64,000 nucleotides of DNA from Pelobates cultripes (Eukaryota > Chordata > Amphibia > Anura > Pelobatidae), in the NCBI GenBank assembly GCA_933207985.1, contig OW240912.1, positions 72,987,834 to 73,051,833 on the forward strand, read 5' to 3'. Positions 45,301 to 55,869 of the stretch are shown here, one piece after another. The first letter of the stretch is position 1, and every line of letters starts with the position of its first letter. Position numbers and translations under genes: made by a program. The notes beneath the pieces were generated by a model. The model was not told the origin of the DNA and ran no database searches. It worked only from the letters and a program-made list of their open reading frames with translations.

Positions 45301-48300
45301 CTTAAAATCGCAAGTCAGTTGTGCAGTCTTCTCAATTTCCACAATCACATTGTCCTCTCCAGTCAGGATGGGGTCAACTGTAACAACATGGATCAAAATG
45401 ACAGATGGATGAGATTTATTTGCAACCAAATCAATACTTCTTGAGTCCCAATCATCCTTCACTTATGCTGGTGTGAAAAGAGTCAGATAACCAAAAGCTT
45501 CAAACTCGCTATATAAGGAATGGAAACAAAATGTACAATATAACGCATACATCTATTTAAAGGGACACTATAGTCACCTGAACAACTTTAGCTTAATGAA
45601 GCCGTTTTGGTGTATAGAACATGCCCCTGCAGCCTCACTGCTCAATTCACTGCCATTTAGGAGTTAAATCCCTTTGTTTATGAACCCTAGTCACACCTCC
45701 TTGCATGTGACTTGCACAGCCTTCCATAAACACTTCCTGTAAAGAGAGCCCTTTTTAGGCTTTCTTTATTGCAAGTTCTGTTTAATTAAGATTTTCTTAG
45801 CCCCTGCTATGTTAATAGCTTGCTAGACCCTGCAAGAGCCTCCTGTATGTGATTAACCCCTTAACGACCTAGGACAGTTCAGGACCGTCATCGGCATTTT
45901 TGCGTTGCCGACCGGTGACGGTCCTGAACCGTCCTAACGGTCAGGTGTACTTACCCGATCGCCGTCGTTCCCCCGGCGGCGATCGGCGTTGTGTGGGGAG
46001 ACTGCCTGCAGCCCAAACAGTCTCCCCATGCAGATTATATATATATATGATATATAAGCATATATTATATCTATATAATAAATGCCTATATATCATATAT
46101 ATAATGTCATACTAAGTGTATTTTTATATTAATATGTACTTATATTAATATAAAAATACACTTATAATTAAAGTACACATGTATATATATAATATATATA
46201 ATAACTATATATATATTGCATATATAATAAAATACAAATAATAAGTAAATTAAATAAAATAAAAAAATGTTAAAATAATAATAAAAATTTAAAAACAAAT
46301 ATATCTATATGAAATTTTATTCTAACTGTATTTTGATATTAAAATATATATATTTATATCAAAATACACTTACAATGAAATTGTATATATATCTATGTAT
46401 ATATAAATAAATACAAATAATACAAAATATACATATGTCCATATACAAAATTACATAAATAATTATATAAATATACACGTAGACTTCAAATATATTTAAA
46501 TTCTACGTGCGTATTTATGTAATATTTTTACATAATTAAGTAATTTTATTAATTGCAATTTGAGGGATCTGCCTGCCAACCCACGCCGAAAGTCCAGAGA
46601 ATTTAATTTGCTAGCACTGTATTTTACCCTGTAATGTTCAACGACACCCTAAAACCTGTACATGAGGGGTACCGTTTTACTCGGGAGACTTTGCTGAACA
46701 CAGATATTAGTGATTCAAAACAGTAAAACATATCACAGCTATGATATTGTCAGTGAAAGTGACTTTTTTTGCATTTTTCACACACAAACAGCACTTTTAC
46801 TGATGATATAATTGTTGTGATTCGTTTTCCTGTTTTGAAACACTAATATTTGTGTTCAGCAAAGTCTCCTGAGTATAACAGTACCCCCCATGTACAGGTT
46901 TTATAACATTTGTGAAAGTTACAGGGTCAAATATATGGATCAAATATTTTTACATTGAAAATCGCCAGGTTGGTTACGTTGCCTTTGAGAGCGTATGGTA
47001 GCCCAGGAATAAGAATTCCCCCCATGATGGCATACCATTTGCAAAAGAAGACAACCCAAGGTATTACAAATGGGGTATGTCCAATCTTTTTTAGTAGCCA
47101 CTTAGTCACAAACACTGGCCAAAGTTAGCGTTCAATTTAGTTTTTTACTTTTTTCACACACAAACAAATATGAACGCTAACTTTGGCAAGTGTTTGCGAC
47201 TAGGTGGCTACTAAAAAAGACTGGACATAACCCATATTGAATACCCTGGGTTGTCTACTTTAAAAAAAATATGTACATGTGGGGTGTTATTCAGAGATTT
47301 ATGACAGATAATAATGTTACAATGTCACTATTGATAAATGTAAAAGAAATTATATTTTGAAACCGCAATATCCTACTTGTACCTATAGCCCTATAACTTG
47401 CAAAAAAAAAAAAAAAAGCACATAAACACTGGGTATTTTAAAACTCAGGACAAAATTTTAAATCTATTTAGCAGTTTTTTTCATTCGCTTTTGTAGATGA
47501 GTAAAATATTTTTTCAAGTAAAAGTCAAAAAACGTATTTTTTTCAATTTTTCATCATATTTTTTTATTTTATTTTTAAATTAAATTACATGAGATTATAT
47601 AAATAGTGGTATGTAAAGAAAGCCTTTCTTGTCCTGAAAAAAACAATATATAATTTGTATGGGAACAGTAAATGAGAGAGTGGAAAATTACAGCTAAACA
47701 CAAACACCACAAAAGTGTAAAAAGAGGCCTGGTCGCAAATGTACAACATCGCAAAAACAGTCCAGTCCTTAAGGGGTTAAAGTTCAATTTAGAGATTGAG
47801 ATACAATTATTTAAGGTAAATTACATCTGTTTGAAAGTGAAACCAGTTTTTTTTTTTTTTCATGCAGGCTCTGTCAATCATAGCCAGGGGAGGTGTGGCT
47901 AGGGCTGCATAAACAGAAACAAAGTAATTTAACTCCTAAATGACAGGGAATTGAGAAGTGAAATTGCAGTGGAATGATCTGTACACTAAAACTGCTTTAT
48001 TTAGCTAAAGTAATTTAGGTGACTATAGTGTTCCTTTAACAATGTCCTTGAGAAAACGGTTTGTTTTATTTTGGCCCATAAAACAGAAAAATTATTATTT
48101 TTATGCAAAAATATGTCACATTTTAACTAGAATAGTTTCTCCATAGCAACATAAGCACACACTATCAGATCAATGTCCTATTTTCTTTTAAATATGTCAT
48201 TCTTGTAGTATGCCCAAAGGGTGTGCAGTGGCTTATAAAGACCAAAGAGTGAACACCTCATTAAATGTGCTATGGGGCAGATGCCAATCGTGTATATTGG

Positions 48301-51300
48301 GGAGACCGGGAGAAGACTATCACCACCCAACTATCTCTGTTCCTATCTATCAAGTGTCTTGCCTATTTATTCAAATGTTCCTAAAATGTTCTGCATCTCC
48401 AGTGCACCTAGTGTCCATCTAAGTTTTTTCCACAGCACAAGGCATTTACTAGGTTATTTACTAAAAGCAGGAGAAGATGTGAGATGTGACTGGAAGCAGC
48501 AGAATGGGACAAGGACAGCCGGACAGAGTTAGCTCTGCTCTTATTTTGGCATCTGAGTCTCCCAAGCTAATACGAGAGGTTGCAACTCCAGGACAACTTC
48601 AGGAGGCAAAAAGTATGTCTGGTACAGCGTGCCTTGTGATGGACTTTTCTGGATTTGCTGCCTTTCCAGTGACCCCCAGACTGGCCTTTTATGTTAAAAA
48701 ATAAATAAACAAAACATTCTCAATAAGCCTTCCAGAGCTGAGTCAGAGGCCTTGCAGCTGGCTTCGTCCCATTTCATCATTTTACCTGCTGACTCCTCTT
48801 CGACTTCTCATCCAATGTTTCTCATAGAGAAGCATTGTGGATGAGAAGAGAATGTGCAGCAAGTGCCACGCTACTCCATTCAAACACTCCTCATAGAGAA
48901 ACATTGAATTCAATCATCTAAAGAAGATTTGATTTCCACACAAAATGGTAAAAATTACCACCAAGTCGGATGCACTCGCTAACTCATTCAGTTTCAAAAA
49001 GGGAAAGTGGAAAAGACAAGGTAGTGACTGAAAGCTCTTATAGGAACACTCCGGTCACCATAACAACGTCATCGAAATAAAGTTGTTACAGTGCCAGAAT
49101 GCCCCCAGGCACTTTCTTACCTTAAGGGGTGAAACCATTCTCAAACAGTTTAACCTCAAGGGCTGCCTCCAGTGCCGGGTCTCCAGATCCCCCAGGTGGC
49201 ATTCGGTTTCTGAAACTGAGTTTCAGGAAGCATGGAGTGCCATCGGGCAGGGGCGGAGTGGGGAAGGGGAGGCTTATTGGTTAGAGTGGTCACCTGATGC
49301 TCTAAGTCAATCAGTAGCTCTCCATTCATAAACAAATGACTCAATTTCAGAAGTTGGATGCAGTCTGGAGGACCTAGAGATCTGTCACTAGAGGCAGCCC
49401 AGTTTCCCTGTTAGAAACTGAATGAGTTAACAAATGCATCCGACTTGGTGGTAAACATTTATCAACTTTATTAATCTCTGTTGGGGATGGTAAAACTTTT
49501 GGCAACTGGTAATTATTAGTCATTAAAGTAAATTTGTCATAACAGATATAGTCTTTCCGTTTTCTTACCACTAAGTTTTTCAGTTTATTTCCACTAACAC
49601 TGTTTAAAGCTCCTGTTTTAATTAATTAATGTATTAATTGTAAATCATTTGGAACATTTTTCTAATATTGTAGAATCATTTGTAAACTTATTAAACTAAG
49701 TCCTATATTAGATGAAGAAGTGGCATACAGTCAAAGAGAGGAAGGTTTAACATCAGTAAAACCTTCTCCATGTTTCACCATATTCACCAAACACAACATG
49801 ATCCAAAGACAGAATGTCCGGGGTCAGGGTCAGGTATTTAATGGCAGCATGGAGTACCCAATATTCCTTTCCATTTTATGCACAAACTCATCTTTTTAAC
49901 ATTGTCTCCTCTCCTTTGCTTTTTTGCTGGATTCTGATATCAAGAAGCAACTGGGTTACTAGGAGCAAGCACAAAACGAGTTTTACCCTTGTGTCATGTT
50001 CTCTCTTCCATTTTTTTTCTAAAGCGATACTCTTCTCTTCCTCTTTAAACTTCCCATAGTTACTTCTAAAACATATGTGTTTCTGACCATAAAAGGGACA
50101 CTCCATTGCCCAAATAGAAAGAAATTTGTAAGAAATCACAATTTTGTAGATATCTCCCAAATTAAAACCATCTTGCATTTAATTGTGTTTTTCTTTCTTC
50201 GTTGGGGTTATAACTCTTGCCTGCAGCCTTTGCGAGCCTTCCCCTTCTAACCACACTCAGATTTTCTGATGCTGTCCAATCACAGACTTCTCGATGCAGC
50301 TCAATCTCAATAAGAAGTCTTTGTAAGACAGGTGCTGTGGGCAAATGCTGCCTCTTGAGTTTGGCTTCACTGAAATAAACAAACCAGGAGGTAACAGGAC
50401 CTATTGTCTGCCTGGAAGTCAAGGGGTGTAGAAAGTTAGTTTATAAAAATGCTATTTTTTATTTAAATCTGCTGGGATGTCTCTTTAAGACCAGTAAGTG
50501 AATTCAACGTGAATTTAAAATATAAGGGCAAAGTAGCCAAAGTGCAAGCATAGCTGGGCTAGAGAAATATTCAGCTTTATTTTAAATTCACTTTGAATTC
50601 ACCTTGAATTTTCACTTTAGTAAATATCTCTGATGGCCTTAATGGTCAAAAAACACATACATTTCAAAAGTAACTGGAATCTATCAGACCTGTTTTTGGT
50701 TCTAGTGGTCAAATCATTATTATTTGTCTTGTTTTACCTATAATGCAGCTTTGCAAATATTTTGGCGCTAAAAAGGTAATAGTAATCGTAATTTGATTTC
50801 TGTTTTGGGGAAAAATCCACAATATCCAAGGCTGATTGACTTATGGTATGGCGGCCCTAAAGTAAACTTACTCTGAAGGTAAAATGTAAATGTTATAGAT
50901 ATTTTCTGCAAATAAAAAACCAAAACAAAAAAAAAAAAACAATCTGTGTATAATAATATGATAGTATTCTATTATAATAGTGTTACTATGCCATCAGGGT
51001 ACGAGTTACTCACATTTGATGTCTAACATTGCAGACACACTGATGGAGGTGTTACTTTTTAACACACATGAGAAGCTCACTTCATTATCTTGAGGAGTTA
51101 CAGGGAAGATACAGATAGAGCTGGAGTTTACACTGTTTTCGGTTTTAATGTCCACCTGACTTTTTCCACGATACCAAAGAAGGGTCTCATTGCCAGTATT
51201 GTTGACCACCTCACATGTTAAGGTAATGCTGTTACTTGTGTTCGCGGTGAGCAGAAAACTGTTTGTGTGGCCATTAATGGACACACCAAGCGCTGTAAAA

Positions 51301-52425
51301 AGAAAGTTTAAAAACAAGTGCTCAGTACAGTTTACCAGTCATTAATTTGGATTTATATAATCTTGCAGGAATATCTGGCTGGGCCTAACACAAATTACTT
51401 CAGAAAGATTGACAATCATAGTTAAGGCCTACACGAGCTCCAGAGAGGGTACAATAAAGAAAGATCAGGATTACTGAGGATAAGGTAAAAGCTGAGTCAA
51501 TATAAAAAAACCAAGTACTAGAACTAGTTTGCTGGAGTGATATTTAAAGGGACACTATAGTCACCACAACAACTACAGTAGTTGTTCTGGTGAGTATAAT
51601 CATTGCCTTCAGGCATTTTCATGCACACACTGCCTTTTCATAGAAATGGACACCTCCAAGTGGCCACTCTTTAGATGGCCAGTGGAGATGCTTCCTAGGC
51701 AGCACTGCAGTTCCGCGTCTCCACGCTCTGCATGGGGACGCTCATCCTGCCTCCTTTCCTACGGGAAAGCATTGGATTGGCTAAAAATTGGCAATTCTGA
51801 TGATGTTATCAAGGAGGCTGATTGAGGGGCTGGGCCAGCGCTGGCAGACTCGTGCGGCGCTGGAAATAAGGTACGTTTTTCTTTTTTTCAAGGGGACTGA
51901 GGGGGGTAAGCCACCTAAATGGTAGGTTTAACACTATAGGGTCAGGAATACATGTTTGTGGTCCTGACCCTATAGTGATCCTTTAAGTGAAAGTAATGGA
52001 TTTAATTGAAACTGACAGATGAGGAACAAACTTAAAGGTGACCCACTATTTCCACTAGTTGTTTGGTCTATTAAAGTAGTTTAAATATGATTCTCTCCCT
52101 GCTAACCAAGTTGTAACAATTTTAATAGATTGCACTAGAACTGTCGATGTAACTTAGTATATATCATTCACTGTATCAATCATCAAGGCACTCCAACAGT
52201 CTAGGGTTTAGACGTTTTCTGATTCTGTTTCTACAACATGCAGACAAAACTTGGACCGCAGATGTGCCACAAGGACTGGGCTGGCAACCAATGCACAATG
52301 CACGTTACTGACATTGAAAATTCATAAAATCTGGTTTTTTAGTTACCTGAAACTTGATATGACACAAAAAGGAGCAAGATTAAGGGGAATAGGCAATGCT
52401 TCATTCTGAAAGGTCTGAAGGTAGT
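36367..52425 (-). CDS. TMIGD1: TMIGD1, transmembrane and Ig domain protein 1; all coding exons
   Basis: TMIGD1 is a type I membrane protein of epithelia with two Ig domains, linked to cell-cell adhesion and epithelial protection. Coding segments on the - strand: 52404-52347, 51292-51014, 45377-45102, 42480-42374, 37291-37259. Phases agree at every junction and give 250 residues (human 262). Order: signal peptide 1-19, Ig1 (Cys46, Trp59, Cys95), Ig2 (Cys135, Trp147, D180-x-G-x-Y-x-C186), transmembrane about 214-232, then a short basic tail ending CLKPHDNTSL. Sequons lie at Asn37, 50, 54, 75, 100 and 194. The human tail (remembered) ends SETAL; TSL keeps a class I PDZ ligand form. The span includes the UTRs. 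A non-coding first exon upstream was not found. Confidence 0.93.
36373..37258 (-). other. TMIGD1: TMIGD1 3' UTR (probable)
   Basis: Non-coding DNA between the stop codon and the candidate poly(A) signal. No repeat termini are seen within it, in contrast to the flanks. Confidence 0.5.
37259..37291 (-). CDS. TMIGD1: TMIGD1 last exon, ten residues
   Basis: After a strong acceptor on the - strand (TTGTTTTCTTGTTTCAG) the codons read CLKPHDNTSL and then TAA. The phase is 0, as required by the transmembrane exon. It aligns with the human end CMKDKDPHSETAL. It is too short to be found by frame length alone. Confidence 0.82.
   Translation of the reverse strand, partial: CLKPHDNTSL
37813..38180. mobile_element. 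MITE with three palindromic tandem units, family unknown
   Basis: Inverted ends TACAGCTACTCCTCACTTAC and GTGAGGACCACTTGTA. Inside, three copies of a 62-base unit start at about 37921, 37983 and 38045. Each contains an imperfect palindrome like CTATGTTCGGGGAAATTTCC. A short inverted pair (GACTCGGTCGTAAAACTAAT / CGTAAGTGCGAGCC) lies near each end. Confidence 0.6.
38418..39842 (+). mobile_element. truncated copy of the 1.9-kb piggyBac-like element
   Basis: The same sequence as 45853-47780 in the opposite orientation. It starts inside the element (ACTAAATTGAACGCTAAC), runs through an AT-rich core, and ends with the GC-rich subterminal palindrome and GGTCCTTAAGGGG-TTAA at 39842. The 62-residue frame seen in both copies is non-coding. 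Confidence 0.8.
39885..40008. mobile_element. T2-type MITE end interrupted by CR1
   Basis: TTAAGGGAACACTATAGTCACC, then the palindromic AACAATTACATCTTATTGAA segment typical of these MITEs. It is cut at 40008 where the CR1 tail begins. The other end was not found. Confidence 0.65.
40009..41321 (-). mobile_element. CR1 LINE copy 1, 5' truncated
   Basis: The - strand encodes most of a CR1 reverse transcriptase: HGFTSGRSCQTNLIDFFDWV, AYLDFSKAFDTVAHRRL, GVPQGSVLGPILFNIF and FLFADDTK, then the C-terminal LYRTLVRPHLEYCTQYWRPY region. One in-frame TGA (near 40650) separates the two frames. The 3' end is CACATTCTATGTTT, of the type that closes CR1 elements. The catalytic FADD is present, but the endonuclease and N-terminal RT are missing. 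Confidence 0.9.
41334..41435. repeat. perfect 102-base palindrome
   Basis: Left arm 41334-41383, 2-base spacer AG, right arm 41386-41435; the 50-base arms are exact reverse complements. The core is a minimal TTAA fold-back MITE (AAAGGGACACTATGGACACA), but the flanks AATTGCCCAACTTAGCCC are also mirrored. Confidence 0.95.
41478..41690 (+). mobile_element. CR1 fragment, opposite orientation
   Basis: The + strand reads GIVPEDWRKVDVVHIF, then text resembling VGKVFEGLLRDN and YQHIFMKHRSCLTN across frame changes. This is the part of the CR1 reverse transcriptase that precedes the region in copy 1, but on the other strand and more diverged. Confidence 0.7.
41693..42181. mobile_element. T2-type MITE interrupted by a Tc1-type MITE
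   Basis: The right end is AGTGTCCCTTTAA at 42181. The interior has AGGAAAGCATTGCCTCAATG text shared with other T2-type copies. The left end is weak. The Tc1-type MITE sits 11 bases before the right end. Confidence 0.55.
41952..42165. mobile_element. Tc1/mariner-type MITE
   Basis: Inverted ends CTGTGAGGAAAAAAAAGTAT and ATACTGTTTTCCCTCACAG with TTTGATCCCCTGCTGATTTT inside, and TA on both sides (41950-41951, 42166-42167). The sequence type is common in fish and other vertebrates. There is no transposase. Confidence 0.85.
42374..42480 (-). CDS. TMIGD1: TMIGD1 exon: transmembrane segment
   Basis: Two bases complete Asp205, then KKDVLPIEAIG, the hydrophobic AAVVVGALIILFAMFA and the stop-transfer RREKIFKK. 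The acceptor is TTTGTATAG and the donor GTAAGT on the - strand. Human TMIGD1 has VPIEPIIAACVVIFLTL and ARRKKI at the same place. Confidence 0.94.
42481..45101 (-). other. TMIGD1: TMIGD1 intron 3
   Basis: Holds a purine-rich tandem repeat (about 42780-43270), a C-run near 43828, CA-rich DNA near 44150-44330, and otherwise no recognised element. The Pro/Ser/Cys-rich open frames over the purine repeat are artefacts. Confidence 0.75.
42780..43270. repeat. purine-rich minisatellite
   Basis: Degenerate units around GGAGGGGGACAGAAGAAGGG / CACAG, about 30-40 bases long. Later units drift to GGGCTGGGGACACACAGATG. The strong purine bias on the + strand could favour triplex or R-loop formation (inference). 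Confidence 0.8.
45102..45377 (-). CDS. TMIGD1: TMIGD1 exon: second Ig domain
   Basis: Encodes DPILTGEDNVIVEIEKTAQL TCDFKANPQAAMSW and ends with KKDAGLYTCMAFINGMNFTR SFNLDVA. The Cys135-Cys186 pair, Trp147 and the DxGxYxC motif define an Ig (C2/I-like) fold. KANPQA is shared with the human protein. The acceptor is TTGTTACAG and the donor GTGAGA. The frame seen beyond both ends is intronic. Confidence 0.95.
45853..47780 (-). mobile_element. complete 1.9-kb piggyBac-like non-autonomous element
   Basis: TTAA-CCCCTTAACGACCTAGGAC at the left, GTCCTTAAGGGG-TTAA at the right. The left 150 bases are GC-rich and palindromic (ACCGGTGACGGTCCTGAACC region); the core is very AT-rich. An internal fold-back lies at about 47085-47262. 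There is no transposase. A truncated copy lies at 38418-39842. The family is assigned from the termini shared with 30399-32453. Confidence 0.82.
47085..47262. repeat. internal fold-back of the piggyBac-like element
   Basis: TTTTTAGTAGCCACTTAGTC ACAAACACTGGCCAAAGTTA is mirrored, about 30 bases further on, by GAACGCTAACTTTGGCAAGT and GGCTACTAAAAAAGACTGGA. The arms are about 70 bases with a few mismatches. Confidence 0.85.
48200..48340 (+). pseudogene. possible GIY-YIG fragment of a Penelope-type element
   Basis: One frame reads MGQMPIVYIGETGRRLS (48272-48322). The VYIGETGRRL string is the YIG half of GIY-YIG endonucleases carried by Penelope-like retroelements. The GIY half and the reverse transcriptase are not visible, and flanking frames are broken. 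The match is short, so this is tentative. Confidence 0.4.
48720..49420. repeat. MITE-like remnants
   Basis: Contains CTCATAGAGAAGCATTG twice in opposite senses, ATAGGAACACTCCGGTCACC (diverged T2 end, 49041) and a GC-richer core. The boundaries are unclear, and the overlapping open frames are chance. Confidence 0.45.
50091..50488. mobile_element. decayed T2-type MITE
   Basis: AAAAGGGACACTCCATTGCC at the left and GGGATGTCTCTTTAA at the right are diverged inverted ends. The minus-strand frame across it is not a gene. Confidence 0.55.
51014..51292 (-). CDS. TMIGD1: TMIGD1 exon: first Ig domain
   Basis: Two bases complete Ala20, then LGVSINGHTNSFLLTANTSN, LTCEVVNNTGNETLLWYRG and VSFSCVLKSNTSISVSAMLD. 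Cys46, Trp59 and Cys95 form the Ig core, and five sequons suggest heavy N-glycosylation. The human domain has SLICAVQNHTREEELLWYRE at the same position. The acceptor is TTTTTACAG and the donor GTGAGT. Confidence 0.95.
51293..52346 (-). other. TMIGD1: TMIGD1 intron 1
   Basis: About 1 kb between the signal-peptide and Ig1 exons. It contains one T2-type MITE (51544-51986) and otherwise nothing recognised. Confidence 0.8.
51544..51986. mobile_element. T2-type MITE
   Basis: TTAA-AGGGACACTATAGTCACC at the left; GACCCTATAGTGATCCTTTAA at the right; both TTAA targets intact. The subterminal palindrome AACTACAGTAGTT is clear. The right half matches the left half of the copy at 62092 in reverse. Confidence 0.88.
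52347..52425 (-). CDS. TMIGD1: TMIGD1 exon: 5' UTR end, start codon and signal peptide
   Basis: The start codon is 52404-52402 (- strand). It encodes MKHCLFPLILLLFVSYQVS plus one base of Ala20. A hydrophobic core flanked by a short basic start is a classic signal peptide, with cleavage likely just after the VS/A junction. The donor is GTAACT. The AG acceptor at 52426-52427 implies a further non-coding exon upstream. Confidence 0.9.
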
Positions 52426-52867
52426 CTGTAAAAACATGAAAAAATTATGTATGTTCTACATGTTTTTTTCTGGAAAAGTGCTTAACAGAAAATGTGTTAG
52501 TCATGTACGTGCCAATAATTGAGGATTTTTAAAACAATTCCAATCTGTGCTTTTATTGAAATTTTACATATATCACTGCAATCACATGTCACAATGTCAG
52601 ATAAGGTCTACACAATAGGTAACTTGCAAAGCAATTCTAAGACAGGTAACAACATCAAGAAAAATAACAATACCTTAGTTTTTAAAGTTAAATAGACACT
52701 ATAGGCAACAAAACAATTTTAGCTTAATGAAACAGTTTTGATGTATTGACCATGCCCCTGCAGTCTCACTGCTCAAGTCACCAGAAATCTGCTGGCCGAA
52801 ACCTGAAGGTTTAATGGAAGGTATAGGACCCATTCGTCATGTATAAAATTAAAAGTGGTGTTGACAG
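52426..52867. other. TMIGD1 upstream intron with MITE piece
   Basis: TTAA-ATAGACACTATAGGCAAC at 52688 begins a T2-type MITE fragment that runs to about 52800 (shared text CATGCCCCTGCAGTCTCACT). No coding signal. Confidence 0.6.
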
Positions 52868-54160
52868 AGGTGAGGCCAAGATGGCCGGACGTGCTTACTC
52901 ATAGCTCCTGCACATTCAGGCCTAAATTTGGTGTTATATAATTGAGCTGCCTGTAACCATGTGTGAGTGGTGGATTGCAGTTATCTGGTGCAGATTAACG
53001 TGAAGCTACCTATCGCTATCTGTCCGATCATAAATCCTATCTTGACTGGCGGCCTGGCGTCTGGGGAAGCATCCGATCCCCCGATGTGGGACTCACTTTG
53101 CAGAGAGACTCTCCTGCTACCCCATTGACCACCCCCTCCTCCCCCCAGGATCGGTGGAGTTCATCCCGGTCCCCACTGGTGAAACACACCCTTGTAGAGC
53201 CATGGAATTTCCTGCCGAAGCAGAATACATGTGGTGAACCTAAGCTTGCTGGTGCGCCACAACCTCCACAGTCACAGGAGGGTTCAGATGTCTCCAGTTG
53301 GAGAGAGCCCTTTCAGTCTCAATTTAATCAGATCTGCAAGGAGTTTTATAGACGCATCTCTCGCAGACCTTGCTTCTTCCTGTCCTGCTGGAAAACAGTG
53401 ATGCAGCGCTGGCTTGATAACCTTGTTCTGGGCTGATGTCCCATCTGGAGATATCTCCAATCAGCCGTCCAAACGCCCGGACAGGCCTCCGAGTTCTGGT
53501 GCACCTTCGGGCTCATGGTCCTACTGAGTTGATCAGGAGGGCCCTTCAAAATACGGTAGTGACTCCCTACAAGGCCTGGGTTTAGGGGAGGGAAGATTTC
53601 TGGAACAGCAGTCTCATCCTGGATCAACAGCATGTTACCCAGCTTGCTTATAGGACTGTTTAGCAGAATGAGGTGAATCCTTACCCAGTGTGGAGATGGG
53701 TTAAATAATGCGGCCTACTCGTGGCATTGGATAAGCTATGAGGCAATGAAAGGGGAGTCTCTGCCTGACTTTAGGCACCAGCTTGTTTGTATAGTGCAGG
53801 GATTCCTATTTTTTTCATTTCCTTTGATTTTATAATGTGAAAAAAAGCTATATCAATTTGTTGAAACATTTAGCTTGTTTAACCTCCATTACCCATCTAT
53901 GTCTGATTTATCTATGTCATGTCTGGAGGGCCTTCTTTGTGTCTGAGCTTTGTAATTGGTTTTTACTTAGACATGTTGGCTTAGCCTGATTTACAAAGCT
54001 TTTTTATCTCAGCCTTTATGTCTAGAGAGAGTTCAATGTCTCAATAGTGAAGCACCGTGTCGCTAACCTTGTAGGCTTAGCATGTTGTTCTACTTAGATT
54101 TATCATGTTTTTGTTGTTGTTTTTTTTTTTTATTCTTTATTTTTGTTGTGCACAAATAAC
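52868..54160 (+). other. repeat-like block with a 116-residue frame, unassigned
   Basis: Begins near GAGGCCAAGATGGCCGGACG, a phrase typical of LINE-type 5' regions. It has a Ser/Pro-rich open frame at 53086-53436 and ends in AT-rich DNA with a T-run near 54117-54132. No domain is recognised. A LINE-derived origin is possible. Confidence 0.35.
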
Positions 54161-55790
54161 AATCAGTCGTACCCTGCCGCATCAGCAGGAGCAACAGTAT
54201 AAACACATATAACATGACCGTGGCATTCGATATGCCTGCACATTTTAAAAACAAATGCTCAGTACTCGGTGCATACAAAGAACGTTTGGAACAGTGGTCT
54301 GTCTTACAGTTGTACAGTTCATTTGCAGATTTTATATTGTATACAGAAATTGAAAAATCGACTGGGTTATTAAAGCAGAATAACTTGTGTCTTTGCTTTG
54401 TATATCCATTGATAGAGCATGTTTGTAGACAGTGTAGTGTTTAGCCAGAAGGGGCATTGTATAGTTGTGAAAGTGGATGCTTGCACCCCATTTGTTGTTT
54501 TTTTAAGTGCAATATTATCTTTTTATGCTACACCTCTGTTGTTTACTATAGTATATACTCGTGTTAGGAGGTCTTTACCAGCTTGTATGTTTTGCTATGC
54601 AAGCAAAAAAAAAAAGTGGCGTTGAAAAGTATCGGAATGGAGGAAAAGTGGCTTTGCCAACATTCATGGCTCCATTAACATGTCTATAAATATTAGATAT
54701 AGCATTGTACTTTCCATAAACGTTCTGGAAAGTACCCAGACAGGTTGATGTCATTTGTTTATGACTATTCTTTCTTCTCTAGTTAAAAATGCTTAATGGT
54801 ATTTTCTATGAACTAACATATATGTTGCTTAAAAATTATGTTTTGGACACTGCAGCCTGTAACATACACACACACACACACACACACACATACATATACA
54901 TATATATGTGTCCGAAAGTTTGTGGTGAGACCAAAAACAATATAAATCCCCACAGTGCTATTAGAGAAATTATTGTTGCATCATCTGCATATTTCAAGTT
55001 GGACTTTGGAAAGAAACCCAAGCAGTAATTTTTCCACAGTTACCCCAGAATTCCAAGCTTGATATGCAAATGAGCACAGAGATACATTGTGTTTTAGATA
55101 TCACTCTCCCTTAAACCCTCACTGCAGAGTTTCGACCTTTTAGGTCTCTTCAGCATGGCATACCCCTAAACACTGTCTCATACCTAGAAAAGGGATACTG
55201 ATAGGAGGGGATTAGGGGGCTAGGCCATTGACACAATTGTATAATTTGCCCTGCCCAAAAGCATAAGCACTGATCTGCCTGCCAGTCAAGAATTCCAGCC
55301 CACTGAGGGTCCAAGTGACCTTAGCGTAGCATAAACTCATCTAATAATGCGCTCACACACTACACATAAAAGCAGGACACCAGGGAACTAAGTCAGGCTG
55401 GTGGGACAATCGGCACTGCCCCTCTGAATTGCGAATGGTTTGGAGGCATAGTGCCAGTTCTGGTCTGGAAGCTGAAGTCTTTTTGATAACACAAAGCTAG
55501 GTGCCAGAAAAATTGTGGTGAGACAAAACCCAAAACACAATAAAGCTCCCCCCACAATGCCGACGTCATCCTGATCAGATCAAGGAAGTCTAAACTGTGC
55601 GATCCATGGGTGGTTTCTGATCTCCTGTTAAATCACAACCCGTATTTGCTTTTTTGTTTTTTAAAAAAGGTACCTGCAGAAATGCAGGGTGAAATCTGAA
55701 ACACAATGTCTGTCTGTGCTCATTTTAATGTCAAGCTGTGCCCAAGGAGGACTATATATATATATGTATATATTTATATTTGTATCCACA
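54161..55790. other. no gene recognised; CA/AT microsatellite
   Basis: AT-rich DNA. An AC run followed by AT units lies at about 54865-54908. Open frames here overlap simple repeats or are chance. Confidence 0.6.
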
Positions 55791-55869
55791 AAAATGTAAA
55801 AAATTCTCTAGAAATTCTCTATAATTCTCCACATCTCACTAATCAACCTTGCTTCCACTCCTTCAACTG

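Larger units (their letters stand above)
45557..48039. mobile_element. T2-type MITE split by a piggyBac-like insertion
   Basis: The left end TTAA-AGGGACACTATAGTCACC and right end AGGTGACTATAGTGTTCCTTTAA are both preserved. The host MITE occupies 45557-45856 and 47781-48039. The inner element sits at a TTAA inside it, so the MITE is the older insertion. Confidence 0.88.
45378..51013 (-). other. TMIGD1: TMIGD1 intron 2
   Basis: A 5.6-kb intron dominated by a nested transposon pair (45557-48039), then a possible Penelope-type remnant (48200-48340), MITE-like DNA (about 48720-49420), and another T2-type copy (50091-50488). Confidence 0.75.
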
